Assembly: GCF_020567425.1 (NCBI RefSeq)
Contig: NZ_JAJCVJ010000002.1
Coordinates: 1,219,068-1,283,067, forward strand
DNA from: Salinirubrum litoreum
GTDB lineage: Archaea; Halobacteriota; Halobacteria; Halobacteriales; Haloferacaceae
Direction: 5' to 3'
DNA: 64,000 bases
How positions within the stretch are numbered: the first letter of the stretch is position 1; every line of letters begins with the position of its first letter. The translations under genes were made by a program, and so were the position numbers. The notes below the pieces were generated by a model, which was not told where the DNA came from, did not search any database, and worked only from the letters and a program-made list of their open reading frames with translations. Positions 55,451 through 63,459 of the stretch are shown one piece after another.

Positions 55451-55915
55451 ATGGACACCGAACAGTTCGCGGCGATTCAGGGGATCGAGATGGACGAGGA
55501 GGCGGCGGAAGAACTCCTCCGGCGGGAGGGCGTCGGCGTGCTGTCGCTGGCAGACGACAGTCTGGCCTACTGCGTCCCGGTGTCGTTCGGCTACGCCGAC
55601 CGGTCGATCTACTTCGTCTTCCTCCAACCGAGCGAGGACAGCGAGAAGATCGCGTTCGCCGACGCGACCCGCGAGGCGAGTTTCCTCGCGTTCATCCGAC
55701 CGAGCAGACACAACTGGCAGAGCGTCATCGCCCGTGGGCCGATCCACCGGCTCGACGAGGGCGAGTGGGACGAACTGGTCGAGGCGATGGCCGACAACGC
55801 GTGGTTCCCGAGTCTCTTCGCGGAGACGGAGCCGATGCAGGACCTGCTGGGCTACGAACTCCGGGTCGACTCGCTGACCGGGATGCAGAGTCGTGCCGCC
55901 GAACACTCGGCGTGA
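55451..55915 (+). CDS. Pyridoxamine 5'-phosphate oxidase-related flavin protein
   Basis: This 154-aa split-barrel protein has the PPOX-like pattern of haloarchaeal flavin or haem binders: an N-terminal helix pair (MDEEAAEELLRREGVGVLSLADDSLAYCVPVSFGY), strand IYFVFLQPSEDSEKIAF, and RPSRHNWQSVIARGPIHRL. Such proteins bind FMN or F420 and reduce small molecules, but many have no proven substrate. It is divergent from the M48-like gene. Confidence 0.85.
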   Translation: MDTEQFAAIQGIEMDEEAAEELLRREGVGVLSLADDSLAYCVPVSFGYADRSIYFVFLQPSEDSEKIAFADATREASFLAFIRPSRHNWQSVIARGPIHRLDEGEWDELVEAMADNAWFPSLFAETEPMQDLLGYELRVDSLTGMQSRAAEHSA

Positions 55916-55972
55916 CTCGCCGCCGGCGGGCCTCGCCTCCTGCCCCGAACCGTCGGTCACTCCGACTCGATC

Positions 55973-56446
55973 TCACTCCGCCGAGACGACGCCCTCGACC
56001 CGGCCGGTGAGCACCGTCTCACCGCCGTCGGTCCCCGAGCCGTGGTCACTCGTCGCCGACTCGCTTTCGTCCCCGTCGGCGACTCGGACACACGTCACCT
56101 CGGCAGTGATCTCGGCACGCGAGGCGGTCTCGGTGTCGGAGCCGGCTCCCGTCGCGTCGTCTCGTGGCTCGACGGCAGTCGTCTCCCAGTCGCACCTGAC
56201 CGTCTCGCCGGTGTAGACCGGCCGGTGGAAGTCGAACGCCATGTGGCTCGCCAGCACGTCGAGGTCGCCACCGACGACGGTCGGCAGTGTCGCGGTCAGG
56301 AGTCCGTGGACGACGTAGCGTCCCGCTTCGTCTGGTTCGGTGTGGATCGACTGGTCGTCGCCCGAGAGCGCGGTGAACCGCTCCACGTCTTCGGCGGTGA
56401 AGGTGCGCCGGACGCTGTGGGTCTCGCCGGGGGTGGGGAGCGACAT
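55973..56446 (-). CDS. MaoC-like hot-dog domain protein
   Basis: This 157-aa protein starts MSLPTPGETHSVRRTFTAEDVERFTALSGDDQSIHTEPDEAGRYVVHGLL. It has the conserved (D/S)xNxxH-like segment DDQSIHTEPD and VHGLLTATL of MaoC/R-hydratase proteins, which act on acyl-CoA enoyl groups. The usual Asp-x-His pair is DQSIH here, so the active His is present. Residues 100-150 include an acidic disordered insert before the last strand. Confidence 0.85.
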   Translation of the reverse strand: MSLPTPGETHSVRRTFTAEDVERFTALSGDDQSIHTEPDEAGRYVVHGLLTATLPTVVGGDLDVLASHMAFDFHRPVYTGETVRCDWETTAVEPRDDATGAGSDTETASRAEITAEVTCVRVADGDESESATSDHGSGTDGGETVLTGRVEGVVSAE

Positions 56447-56511
56447 ACCGAGGGGGTGACGCCACGGACGGAAAGCAGTTGGTCCCGACCGACTCGGATA
56501 CCGGCCCCGAC

Positions 56512-57030
56512 TCAGCCGCCGTCCGGTGCGGCCTCGACGGTCAGCGTGTCGAGCACTCGCCGGACGTACTCCTCGTCGGAGAGGTCGCCGGCGACGAACG
56601 ACTCGGCCCACGCCGACTCCGCGCGCCACTCGCCGATCACCACGCCGTCGCTCCGGGTCGGCGTGGCTCGCAGTGTCGTCACGGACCAGCCGTCGCCGAC
56701 GACCTCGGCGAAGTAGCCGGCGACGTAGGCCATCTCGGTGACGACCTCCTCGCGGGTGGCGGCGGTGCTGGTGTACGCCAACTCGGCGACGTCGGCCGTC
56801 TCCAGCGACAGCACCGACACCCGAGACTGGACTCTCGACCGAAACGACTGGGCGTAGTTCGGACCGGACGTGGTCGTCTGCGTGGTCTCCGTGGCGGTCG
56901 CTGTGTCTGTCGCGGGGTCGGCCGTCTCTGACTGCTCGGTCGGTGCCGGGGTCTCGCTGGGATCGCTCTGGCTGGTACAGCCGGCGAGCAGGCCACTCCC
57001 GAGTACCGCGAGCAGGGTGCGTCGGCGCAT
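56512..57030 (-). CDS. Small lipoprotein with Thr/Glu-rich linker
   Basis: This 172-aa protein has a Tat-like lipoprotein signal (MRRRTLLAVLGSGLLAGC, Cys18) and a Thr/Ser/Glu linker (19-60), typical of cell-surface anchoring in haloarchaea. A globular alpha/beta domain follows (NYAQSFRSRVQSRVSVLSLETADVAEL to EYVRRVLDTL). A TATA box (GTTTTATC on the minus strand, 57053-57060) is 23-30 nt upstream. Function unknown. Confidence 0.8.
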   Translation of the reverse strand: MRRRTLLAVLGSGLLAGCTSQSDPSETPAPTEQSETADPATDTATATETTQTTTSGPNYAQSFRSRVQSRVSVLSLETADVAELAYTSTAATREEVVTEMAYVAGYFAEVVGDGWSVTTLRATPTRSDGVVIGEWRAESAWAESFVAGDLSDEEYVRRVLDTLTVEAAPDGG

Positions 57031-57154
57031 GTACTCGCCGACACTCGGCTCGGATAAAACGCTGACTGTCCGGTACGCGGTCGGATACGTCGTAGACACG
57101 TCGGCCGGATACGTCGTGGAGAAGCTGGTTGGGTCGGTTGCCGACACCGAGATG

Positions 57155-57375
57155 TGAAAGCCCCCGGCGTTTCGACCACTGTCAGCGGCACGCTCTGAGA
57201 AGCCTTCGTCACCGGCGCTGTGCGCCGGTTGCTGGCGAGAGCTTCGCTCTCGCTCTGTCGTCGGCGCGCCGCGCCGACTGCTGGCGGGACCGCCGGTCCC
57301 GCTCTGCTCACGAGACCGACGGCCCCGTTCAGTCCCACCCGAGTGGGCGAAGGCGCACGCAACTCGCTGTTGACT
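57155..57375 (-). repeat. Dispersed structured element, copy A
   Basis: On the minus strand it begins with GAGTTGCGTGCGC, continues CTCGGGTGGGACTGAACGGGG, then the four-hairpin array, and ends CGGGGGCTTTCA. The same opening and closing blocks recur around 60395-60541 on the other strand, and GAGTTGCGTGCGC recurs near 60122-60135. The conserved ends with a variable hairpin core suggest a REP/BIME-like or non-autonomous mobile element. Confidence 0.55.
57211..57302. repeat. Array of four 19-nt hairpins
   Basis: There are four consecutive perfect palindromes with 8-bp arms and 3-nt loops at 57211-57229, 57235-57253, 57260-57278 and 57284-57302. Arm sequences differ (ACCGGCGC, GCGAGAGC, GTCGGCGC, GCGGGACC), but each arm is exactly complemented. 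Linkers alternate TGCTG, TCTGTC, TGCTG. The period is 24-25 nt. Structure is conserved while sequence is not, pointing to selection for the fold. Confidence 0.9.
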
Positions 57376-57444
57376 TCCACAGATCACACAACTCCCGGTG
57401 GACCAGTCGGTTTCAGCGATAGCCTCCCTGCGACCGTCGGCGTC

Positions 57445-57587
57445 GCCCGAAGCGGCCCCAGGCCGCCGAGGTGCGCGAGCTGAACCTCGCCCGAGGCGGC
57501 CTCACGCCGCCGAGGTGTGATGCCCGAGGCGACCCTACGCCGCCGAGGTGTGGTGCCCGAGGCGGCCTCACGTCGCCGAGGTGTCGC
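57445..57587. repeat. 33-nt tandem repeat with internal hairpins
   Basis: Units begin GCCCGA(G/A)GCG at 57445, 57489, 57522 and 57555. The last three have an exact 33-nt period, and the first is 44 nt from the second. Each contains a short inverted repeat such as GGCGGC-CTCAC-GCCGCC. It lies about 55 nt beyond the stop of the DUF1405 gene. Confidence 0.85.
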
Positions 57588-57641
57588 GCCAGCCCGGTCG
57601 ACTGGTGCGTGTGCTGTGAGAAAAGTCGTATTCCGCGCGTC

Positions 57642-58376
57642 TCACCCACTGCTCGCTCGGCGTTTCGCACGATTCGTCGCCACCGCGAGGACGATAGCGA
57701 TCGCGGTCAGCGTCACCGCGCCGGCGGCGGCGATCTCGTGGGCCGGCGAGACGTGCTGGACCGCGCCGTTCACGATCGGCTCTGCGGGGATCAGCGTGTG
57801 GTGTGGCGTGCCGACGATGGGGACGAAGTAGTCGACCAGATCGTTGAAGCCGTACCACGCGACCGCGACGCCGATCGCCGGCAGGGGGAAGTCGCTGTAC
57901 CGGTAGATCAGGAAGGCCTCCACGACCATCGCGAGGTGGCTCCAGAACAGGAAGTTGTACATCGCCCAGTGCAGGTACGAGAACTCCTGCTGGAAGGCGA
58001 GGAGAACGTAGGGCGTCCACGCGCCGAGTTTCAGACAGCCGAAGAAGGCGAGCACGTTCACGTACTCGTTCGACCGGCCGAGTTTCCACAGCGCGAGCGA
58101 GGCCGCGATGAAGAACGTCGCCACCGGACTGTCCGGCACGAAGGGCCACATCACGACCGGTTCGATGGAGAACTGGAAGCCGTAGTACCAGAAGCCGAAG
58201 GCGGTCCCGACGAGGTTCGTCAGGACGACGAGCCACGCGATGTTGAGGCCGACGTTCTCCAGCCACTCCGGCAGGGGCGCGAGGTACCGCGGCACGTCGG
58301 CCGGGGCGGGGAGTCCGTCGCGGGTCGTGAGCCGTCGGATCGTCCCCCGGACGGTCGAACGCGAGGGGGTCGCCAT
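57642..58376 (-). CDS. DUF1405-family membrane protein
   Basis: This 244-aa integral membrane protein has about six helices. The conserved block NLVGTAFGFWYYGFQF, with WPFVPDSPVATFFIAASL and the HWAMYNFLFWSHLAMV aromatic helix, matches DUF1405. The family is found in bacilli and haloarchaea. The start at 58376 gives MATPSRSTVRG. Function unknown. It is divergent from pdxS. Confidence 0.87.
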   Translation of the reverse strand: MATPSRSTVRGTIRRLTTRDGLPAPADVPRYLAPLPEWLENVGLNIAWLVVLTNLVGTAFGFWYYGFQFSIEPVVMWPFVPDSPVATFFIAASLALWKLGRSNEYVNVLAFFGCLKLGAWTPYVLLAFQQEFSYLHWAMYNFLFWSHLAMVVEAFLIYRYSDFPLPAIGVAVAWYGFNDLVDYFVPIVGTPHHTLIPAEPIVNGAVQHVSPAHEIAAAGAVTLTAIAIVLAVATNRAKRRASSG

Positions 58377-58483
58377 ACCCGGCAATAGCAGGCGGGCGTA
58401 AAGTGGGTGGCGGTCCCGGTGCTCGCGTCCGCCGGGAGTCCGACCACCGGAGAGCGCCGGGCAGGGCTGTCGGGAACGACCGC

Positions 58484-58490
58484 GTTAAGT
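58484..58490 (+). promoter_or_regulatory. TATA-like box of pdxS
   Basis: GTTAAGT lies 23-29 nt before the pdxS ATG at 58513, matching leaderless spacing. The gap to the divergent DUF1405 gene is 136 nt. Confidence 0.5.
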
Positions 58491-58512
58491 GGTTCGCGCC
58501 CAAGTAACATCC

Positions 58513-59421
58513 ATGCCTGAGGAGACCGATCTGGAGGAACTCAAGCGCGGGACCGAACTGGTCAAGCGAGGCTTCGCCCGGATGCAGAAGGGTGGGGTCA
58601 TCATGGACGTGGTGACCCGCGAACAGGCCCGGATCGCCGAGGACGCGGGCGCGGTCGCGGTGATGGCCCTCGAGGCCGTCCCGGCCGACATCCGGAAGCG
58701 GGGCGGCGTCGCCCGGATGCCCGACCCCGTCAACGTCGAGGAGATCATCGACGAGGTGTCCATCCCGGTGATGGGCAAGTCGCGGATCGGCCACACGATG
58801 GAAGCCCGGATCCTCGAATCGCTCGGCGTGGACATGATCGACGAGTCCGAGGTGCTGACGCCGGCCGACGACGACTACCACATCGACAAGCGCGACTTCG
58901 CCTCCCCGTTCGTCTGCGGGGCGCGCAACCTGCCCGAGGCCCTGCGCCGGATCGAGGAGGGCGCGGCGATGATCCGGACGAAGGGCGAGGCCGGCACGGG
59001 CGACGTGAACCAGGCCGTCACCCACCAGCGCAACATCAAGGGTGCGATCCGCGAGATCCAGGGGAAGACCCACGAGGAACGCGAGAAGTGGGCCCGCGAG
59101 CACGAAGCGCCGGCACATCTCGTTCACGAGACTGCAGAGCAGGGCCGCCTGCCGGTCGTCAACTTCGCGGCCGGCGGCATCGCCACGCCCGCCGACGCGG
59201 CGCTGATGATGCACCACGGCTGTGACGGTATCTTCGTCGGGTCCGGCATCTTCGGCGCGGAGAACCCCGAGAAGATGGGCACCGCCATCGTCGAGGCCGT
59301 CAACAACTGGGACGACCCGGACCGACTGGCCGAGATCGCCAAGGGCATCGGGAAGGGCATGAAGGGCCAGTCGAACAGCGACATGCCCGACGAGGAGAAG
59401 TTGCAGGGTCGCGGCGTCTGA
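58513..59421 (+). CDS. pdxS: Pyridoxal 5'-phosphate synthase, synthase subunit
   Basis: This 302-aa TIM-barrel enzyme makes PLP from ribose 5-phosphate, glyceraldehyde 3-phosphate and ammonia supplied by PdxT. Conserved blocks include [57 protein letters not shown] (Schiff-base Lys region), [16 protein letters not shown] (second Lys) and [14 protein letters not shown]. pdxT is not adjacent. PLP made here serves enzymes such as ThrC and TrpB encoded in this window. Confidence 0.97.
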   Translation: MPEETDLEELKRGTELVKRGFARMQKGGVIMDVVTREQARIAEDAGAVAVMALEAVPADIRKRGGVARMPDPVNVEEIIDEVSIPVMGKSRIGHTMEARILESLGVDMIDESEVLTPADDDYHIDKRDFASPFVCGARNLPEALRRIEEGAAMIRTKGEAGTGDVNQAVTHQRNIKGAIREIQGKTHEEREKWAREHEAPAHLVHETAEQGRLPVVNFAAGGIATPADAALMMHHGCDGIFVGSGIFGAENPEKMGTAIVEAVNNWDDPDRLAEIAKGIGKGMKGQSNSDMPDEEKLQGRGV

Positions 59422-59484
59422 GGACGCGACGCCCTCGATGCGGTCGCCGAACAGGCTTTTCTCGCGGGCGGTCGAAGGCCCGCC

Positions 59485-59799
59485 ATGGCCGACGAATCCG
59501 ACATCGCGGTGGACGTAGAGGTCGAAGTCGAGGTCGACGGACAGGAACTGGAGATCGAGGTCGGCGAGACGCAGAGCGCCGAAGCCGAGTTGGAGGTCTC
59601 CGGCGTCGAGATCGAAGTCGAAGTGGAGATCGAGAACCGTGGCGAGGGGAGTGACGACGAAGGAAGTGTGGGGGACGACGACGAGGAGTCCGAAATCGAG
59701 GGTGAAGCGAGTGAGGACGAGAGCGAGGCTGAAGACGGGAGTGATCGCTACGTCGATCTGGACGACGCCGACGAGAGGGAGAGCGACGACGGCGAGTAG
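59485..59799 (+). CDS. Small highly acidic protein
   Basis: This protein of about 104 aa is almost entirely acidic: an N-terminal half of alternating Val/Glu strands (DVEVEVEVDGQELEIEV, VEIEVEVEIEN) and a C-terminal Asp/Glu/Ser tail. The alternating pattern suggests a small beta domain like the amphi-Trp type, but the sequence is low complexity. It follows pdxS by 63 nt. It is coding by composition and codon use; function unknown. Confidence 0.5.
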   Translation: MADESDIAVDVEVEVEVDGQELEIEVGETQSAEAELEVSGVEIEVEVEIENRGEGSDDEGSVGDDDEESEIEGEASEDESEAEDGSDRYVDLDDADERESDDGE

Positions 59800-60394
59800 G
59801 CTCGGAGCTACGTGGGTTTCGAGTTCGGTCTTGGCGTCGAGGGTGCTGGCCGTGACTCCGCCAGCGACCGCTTCAGCAACCGCGACAGCACCGCAGACCG
59901 CACCAGCACCGCGACTCGATCCGGTGCAAACGGAATATTCGACTGCGACAGCACAGCATCCGCGACTGCAGACAGCAACAGCACCACTACTCGTGCTAGC
60001 GCGAGGAACCGCACCCGCGACCGCACAGCACCGCACCTCGGACCTCCCCAGCCTCGGGTCGCGCACGAGAGCGCGACCCTCCCTCGCGCACGTTTCTCGC
60101 GCGCGCCGGATTCGAGGTGAAAGCGCACGCAACTCGGGGTTTATAAGGGATTTCGAACGTTTTTATACCCCTCACAGACGGCAGGCTCGTCACCCGTTCC
60201 GGCCGATTCTGGAACCCGGATCAGGACGCGATCTGCTGGCGACCGGAATCGAGGCGTGTTCGAGCGACAGCGAGAACCGCCTCGCAGTCCGTGTCGCCAG
60301 CAGTCGGGGAGGTTCGGGGACGACTGCGACGACCGGGTTCCGAACCGAGAGACGATTCGCCGGGTGACGACCAGTGACGACACGATGGGTCGCA

Positions 60395-60541
60395 GAGTCG
60401 GGTGGGACTGAAAGGGGCCGGTCTCTCGACCTGTCCCCGACGCCGGTAGCACCGCAGGGAGGGAGAGCGAGCTTGCTCGCTCTCCCGACTGAGGCGCGCA
60501 CCAAGTCGCGGGCAGTCGAGAGACCGGGGGCTTTCATCACT
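60395..60541 (+). repeat. Dispersed structured element, copy B
   Basis: It opens TCGGGTGGGACTGAAAGGGG and closes CGGGGGCTTTCA, the same end blocks as copy A at 57155-57375. Within it, perfect 13-nt outer arms (CCGGTCTCTCGAC at 60418-60430, complement at 60515-60527) enclose a perfect 12-bp hairpin (60461-60486, arm GGGAGAGCGAGC). The end blocks are kept while the core differs from copy A. Confidence 0.6.
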
Positions 60542-60550
60542 CGTCGTCCA

Positions 60551-60626
60551 CGACCGAGTTCACGTCAGCGACCGACTCGACCAAGCCACCGTCCGCGACC
60601 GATTCGACCGAGTTCACGTCAGCGAC
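60551..60626. repeat. 22-nt direct repeat, 54-nt period
   Basis: CGACCGAGTTCACGTCAGCG plus two more bases occurs at 60551-60572 and 60605-60626, just after the mutS stop region. Between the copies lies a related GACCGA/GACTCGACC motif. No ORF is involved. Confidence 0.75.
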
Positions 60627-63335
60627 TCACTCCGCGTCCAACTCCTCCTGCCACGCCTGCACCTTCGCCATCAGTTCCACGGGCGGCGTCTCGTTCACGT
60701 CCGTCCCGCGCAGTTCCGCCAGCACGCGCTCGGTCTCGGGGTCGAGCGCCGGCCCGTCTGCCGGCGCGTCGTCCGAGCCACCACCCGACTCAGCATCCGA
60801 ACCACCCACCTCTGTGACCTGCCCGCCGTCCGACTCCGCGCCGGCGAACTGGCCCGACGACAGGTCGAAGACGGCCTGCACCGGTTCGCCCGAGCCACCG
60901 CCCTTCGCCTCGACGGCCTTCTCGTCGCGCAGGCGATCCAAGACGGTTCGGGCGCGCGAGACGACCGGCCCCGGCACGCCCGCCAGATCGGCGACGTGAA
61001 TCCCGTAGGAGCGGTCTGTCGCCCCGTCCTCGACCGTCCGGAGGAACGTCACGTCGCCGTCGCGTTCGTCCGCCGCGACGTGGACGTTGTGGACCCTGTC
61101 GAGGTGCTCGGCGAGGCCGGTGAGTTCGTGGTAGTGCGTGGCGAAGAGCGTCTTCGCCCGGACGTGGTTGTGGAGGTACTCGGTGGCGGCCCACGCGATG
61201 GAGATACCGTCGTAAGTCGCGGTCCCCCGGCCCACCTCGTCCAGAATCACCAGCGACTCCTCCGTGGCCGAGTGGAGGATGTTCGACAGCTCCTGCATCT
61301 CGACCATGAACGTCGAGCGACCCTGCGCGAGTTCGTCCAGCGCGCCGACGCGAGTGTAGATACCGTCGACCAGTCCCACGGTCGCCGCGTCTGCGGGGAC
61401 GAAACTGCCGATCTGTGCGAGCAGGACGATCAACGCCGACTGGCGCATGTAGGTCGACTTCCCGGACATGTTCGGGCCGGTGACGATGAGGAAGCCGCGC
61501 TGTCGATCCATCCGGAGGTCGTTCGGCACGAAGTCGGTCGTCGTCTCCACGACCGGGTGCCGGCCGGCGGTCACGTCGAGCGGTCCCGGGTCGGTGAGTT
61601 CCGGCCGGACCCAGTTCTGGCTCGCGGCGTGAGTGGCGAGCGACGCCAGCGCGTCGATCTCGGCGAGAGTCCTCCCCACGTCCTGCAGCAGTTCGGCGTG
61701 GTCGGCCACGCGCTCCCGGAGGTCGCCGAAGAGGTCGTACTCCAGGTCGCCACGGGCCTCTTCCAGCCGGAGAATCTCGCGTTCCCGTTCCTCCAACTCC
61801 TCGGTGACGAACCGCTTCGAGTTCTTCAGCGTCTTGATCTCGCGGTAGTGCTCGGGCACCTGATCGGCCACGGACTTCCCGACCTGGACGTAGTAGCCGT
61901 CGGTCTTGTTCCGGTCGACCGTGACGTGACTCAGGCCGTGCTCGCGCTTCTCGCGGTCCGCGAGGGTGTCGAGCCACTCTCTCGCCGCCTCGTGGTCGTC
62001 GATGATCGCGTCCAGTTCGTCGTCGTAGCCCTTCCGAAAGAGGCCGCCCTGCGTGACCGTCTTCGGCGGGTCCTCGGCCAGCGTGTCGGCGAGTTCGTCG
62101 TGGAGGCTCGCGGCCGTCTCGCGGTCCGGGCGGCGGATCACCTCGGCGAGTGGCGAGTCGGCGAGTTCGGTCCCCTCGATGGCGTCGGCGACCGCCGGCA
62201 GGAGCGCGAGGGTGTCCCGAACCGACAACAGGGCGTGGGCGTCGGCGCTCCCGGAGACGGCACGGGAGGCGAGGCGTTCGAGGTCGTAGCCGCCGTCGAG
62301 GGTGTCCCGGACGCGCTCTCGTGCGAGGGCGGCCGACGCGAGTGCCTCCACGGCGTCGAGGCGGCGGTCCAGTTCGTCGCGGTCTCGGCGGGGGCGCGTC
62401 ACCCACTCCCGGAGGAGGCGACCGCCGGGACTGGTGACGGTGTGGTCGAGGGTGTCGAGCAGGCTCCCGGAGCGCCCGCCCTGCATCGTCTCGGTGAGTT
62501 CGAGGTTGCGCTGGGTCGTCGCGTCGAGTTCGACGTGGTCCCCGGCGTGGTACGCCTCCAGTCGGGTCATCGACTCCCGGACGCCAGCGCCGGTCTCGGC
62601 GACGTACGCCAGCACGGCCCCGGCGGCCTGCACCGCCCGGTCGCTGTCGACGCCGACACTCTCCAGTGCGCCCGCGCCGAACTGCTCGCGCACGGTGTGC
62701 CGGGCGCGACCGGGGGCGAAGGCGTCGGGGTCGGCGAGCGAGAGCGTCGCGTCGAGGTCCTCGCGGACCCGCGAGAGGAACCGCTCGTCGTTCCGGACCG
62801 CCGGACCCGGGACCAGTTCGACCGGGCCGAACCGGTACAGTTCGGCGTGGGCGTCGGCGGTCGACTCGACCGCCGTCACGAGGAACCGACCGGTGGTCAC
62901 GTCCGCGAAGGCGAGTCCGTACTCGGCGTCCGCGGGGTCGCTCGTCGGCGACTCCTCGGGCCCGGCCCGGACGACGCCCGCGAGGTACTGGGCCTCGGCG
63001 TCGGTGGTCTCCAGCAGTGTGCCGGGTGTGACGACCCGCGAGATGCGCCGGGCGTGCCCGTCGTCGGTCTCGTACTGGTCGGCCACCGCGACCCGGTAGC
63101 CGCGTTCGACGAGCGCCTTCAGGTACGGCGTGAGGTCGTCCACCGGCACGCCGGCCATCGGATAGGAGGAGCCGTGTGAGGACTTCTGGGAGACCTTCAG
63201 ATCCAGTTCGCGGCCCACGGTCTCGGCGTCCTCGGCGAAGAACTCGTAGAAGTCGCCACACTGCATCGTCAGGAGGTCGGCGTCTGTCTCTTCTTTGAGC
63301 GAGAGGAACTCGCCGACGATGCCCGTCGCAGTCAT
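60627..63335 (-). CDS. mutS: DNA mismatch repair protein MutS
   Basis: This 902-aa protein is a full MutS1. The mismatch-binding domain begins near residue 1 with LLTMQCGDFYEFFAEDAE, where the Phe-x-Glu wedge motif reads GDFYEFF. Connector, lever and clamp domains follow (about 130-580). The ATPase domain has Walker A TGPNMSGKSTYMRQ, DEVGRGTATYDG (Walker B/signature) and ATHYHELT. A disordered acidic Gly/Ser linker (about 830-870) precedes a short C-terminal helix pair. The start is MTATGIVGEF; a TATA-like GCGTTTTACC lies 23-33 nt upstream. mutL is not adjacent. Confidence 0.97.
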   Translation of the reverse strand: MTATGIVGEFLSLKEETDADLLTMQCGDFYEFFAEDAETVGRELDLKVSQKSSHGSSYPMAGVPVDDLTPYLKALVERGYRVAVADQYETDDGHARRISRVVTPGTLLETTDAEAQYLAGVVRAGPEESPTSDPADAEYGLAFADVTTGRFLVTAVESTADAHAELYRFGPVELVPGPAVRNDERFLSRVREDLDATLSLADPDAFAPGRARHTVREQFGAGALESVGVDSDRAVQAAGAVLAYVAETGAGVRESMTRLEAYHAGDHVELDATTQRNLELTETMQGGRSGSLLDTLDHTVTSPGGRLLREWVTRPRRDRDELDRRLDAVEALASAALARERVRDTLDGGYDLERLASRAVSGSADAHALLSVRDTLALLPAVADAIEGTELADSPLAEVIRRPDRETAASLHDELADTLAEDPPKTVTQGGLFRKGYDDELDAIIDDHEAAREWLDTLADREKREHGLSHVTVDRNKTDGYYVQVGKSVADQVPEHYREIKTLKNSKRFVTEELEEREREILRLEEARGDLEYDLFGDLRERVADHAELLQDVGRTLAEIDALASLATHAASQNWVRPELTDPGPLDVTAGRHPVVETTTDFVPNDLRMDRQRGFLIVTGPNMSGKSTYMRQSALIVLLAQIGSFVPADAATVGLVDGIYTRVGALDELAQGRSTFMVEMQELSNILHSATEESLVILDEVGRGTATYDGISIAWAATEYLHNHVRAKTLFATHYHELTGLAEHLDRVHNVHVAADERDGDVTFLRTVEDGATDRSYGIHVADLAGVPGPVVSRARTVLDRLRDEKAVEAKGGGSGEPVQAVFDLSSGQFAGAESDGGQVTEVGGSDAESGGGSDDAPADGPALDPETERVLAELRGTDVNETPPVELMAKVQAWQEELDAE

Positions 63336-63357
63336 ACTACGGTGTGGCGGGTGAGCG

Positions 63358-63368
63358 GGGTAAAACGC
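63358..63368 (-). promoter_or_regulatory. TATA-like box of mutS
   Basis: The minus strand reads GCGTTTTACCC, 23-33 nt upstream of the mutS ATG at 63335, matching leaderless spacing. Confidence 0.5.
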
Positions 63369-63459
63369 TGTGGGTCTGGCCCGGGTCGACCCCGGCTCGC
63401 GCACCGACGCCGGTTGTCACGCTGACAGGATTAAGTACTCGTACAGCGTCTCGGCGCGC

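Larger units (their letters stand above)
57031..57641. other. Repeat-rich gap without genes
   Basis: No credible gene is seen in this 611-nt gap. It contains the lipoprotein promoter, a dispersed structured element (57155-57375) with an array of four hairpins, and a tandem 33-nt repeat (57445-57587). Open frames across it are artefacts of high GC. Confidence 0.6.
59800..60626. other. Gene-poor, repeat-rich gap before mutS end
   Basis: This 827-nt gap has no credible gene. From 59800 to about 60000 the minus strand is a low-complexity run of GYTGT-type words (GGTGCTGT, GGTTGCTG). An element end (GAGTTGCGTGCGC on the minus strand) is near 60122-60135, next to an A/T-rich stretch with TTTATAAG and TTTTTATACC (60139-60170). 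Then come the dispersed element copy B and a 22-nt direct repeat. Confidence 0.55.

Noticed and set aside
59808-60128. A 106-codon minus-strand frame in the gap after the acidic protein.
   Set aside because: It spans a low-complexity tract and the end of a dispersed element; composition and lack of promoter argue against a gene.
57568-60132. A long open frame of about 850 codons on the minus strand across pdxS.
   Set aside because: It runs antisense through pdxS and the repeat-rich gaps, is Arg/Val/Asp-rich without domains, and is a by-product of high GC.
60395-60541. The GGGTGGGACTGAAAGGGG block looks a little like a type I CRISPR repeat end.
   Set aside because: Only one copy per locus, no regular spacers and no cas genes; the structure is a nested hairpin rather than an array.
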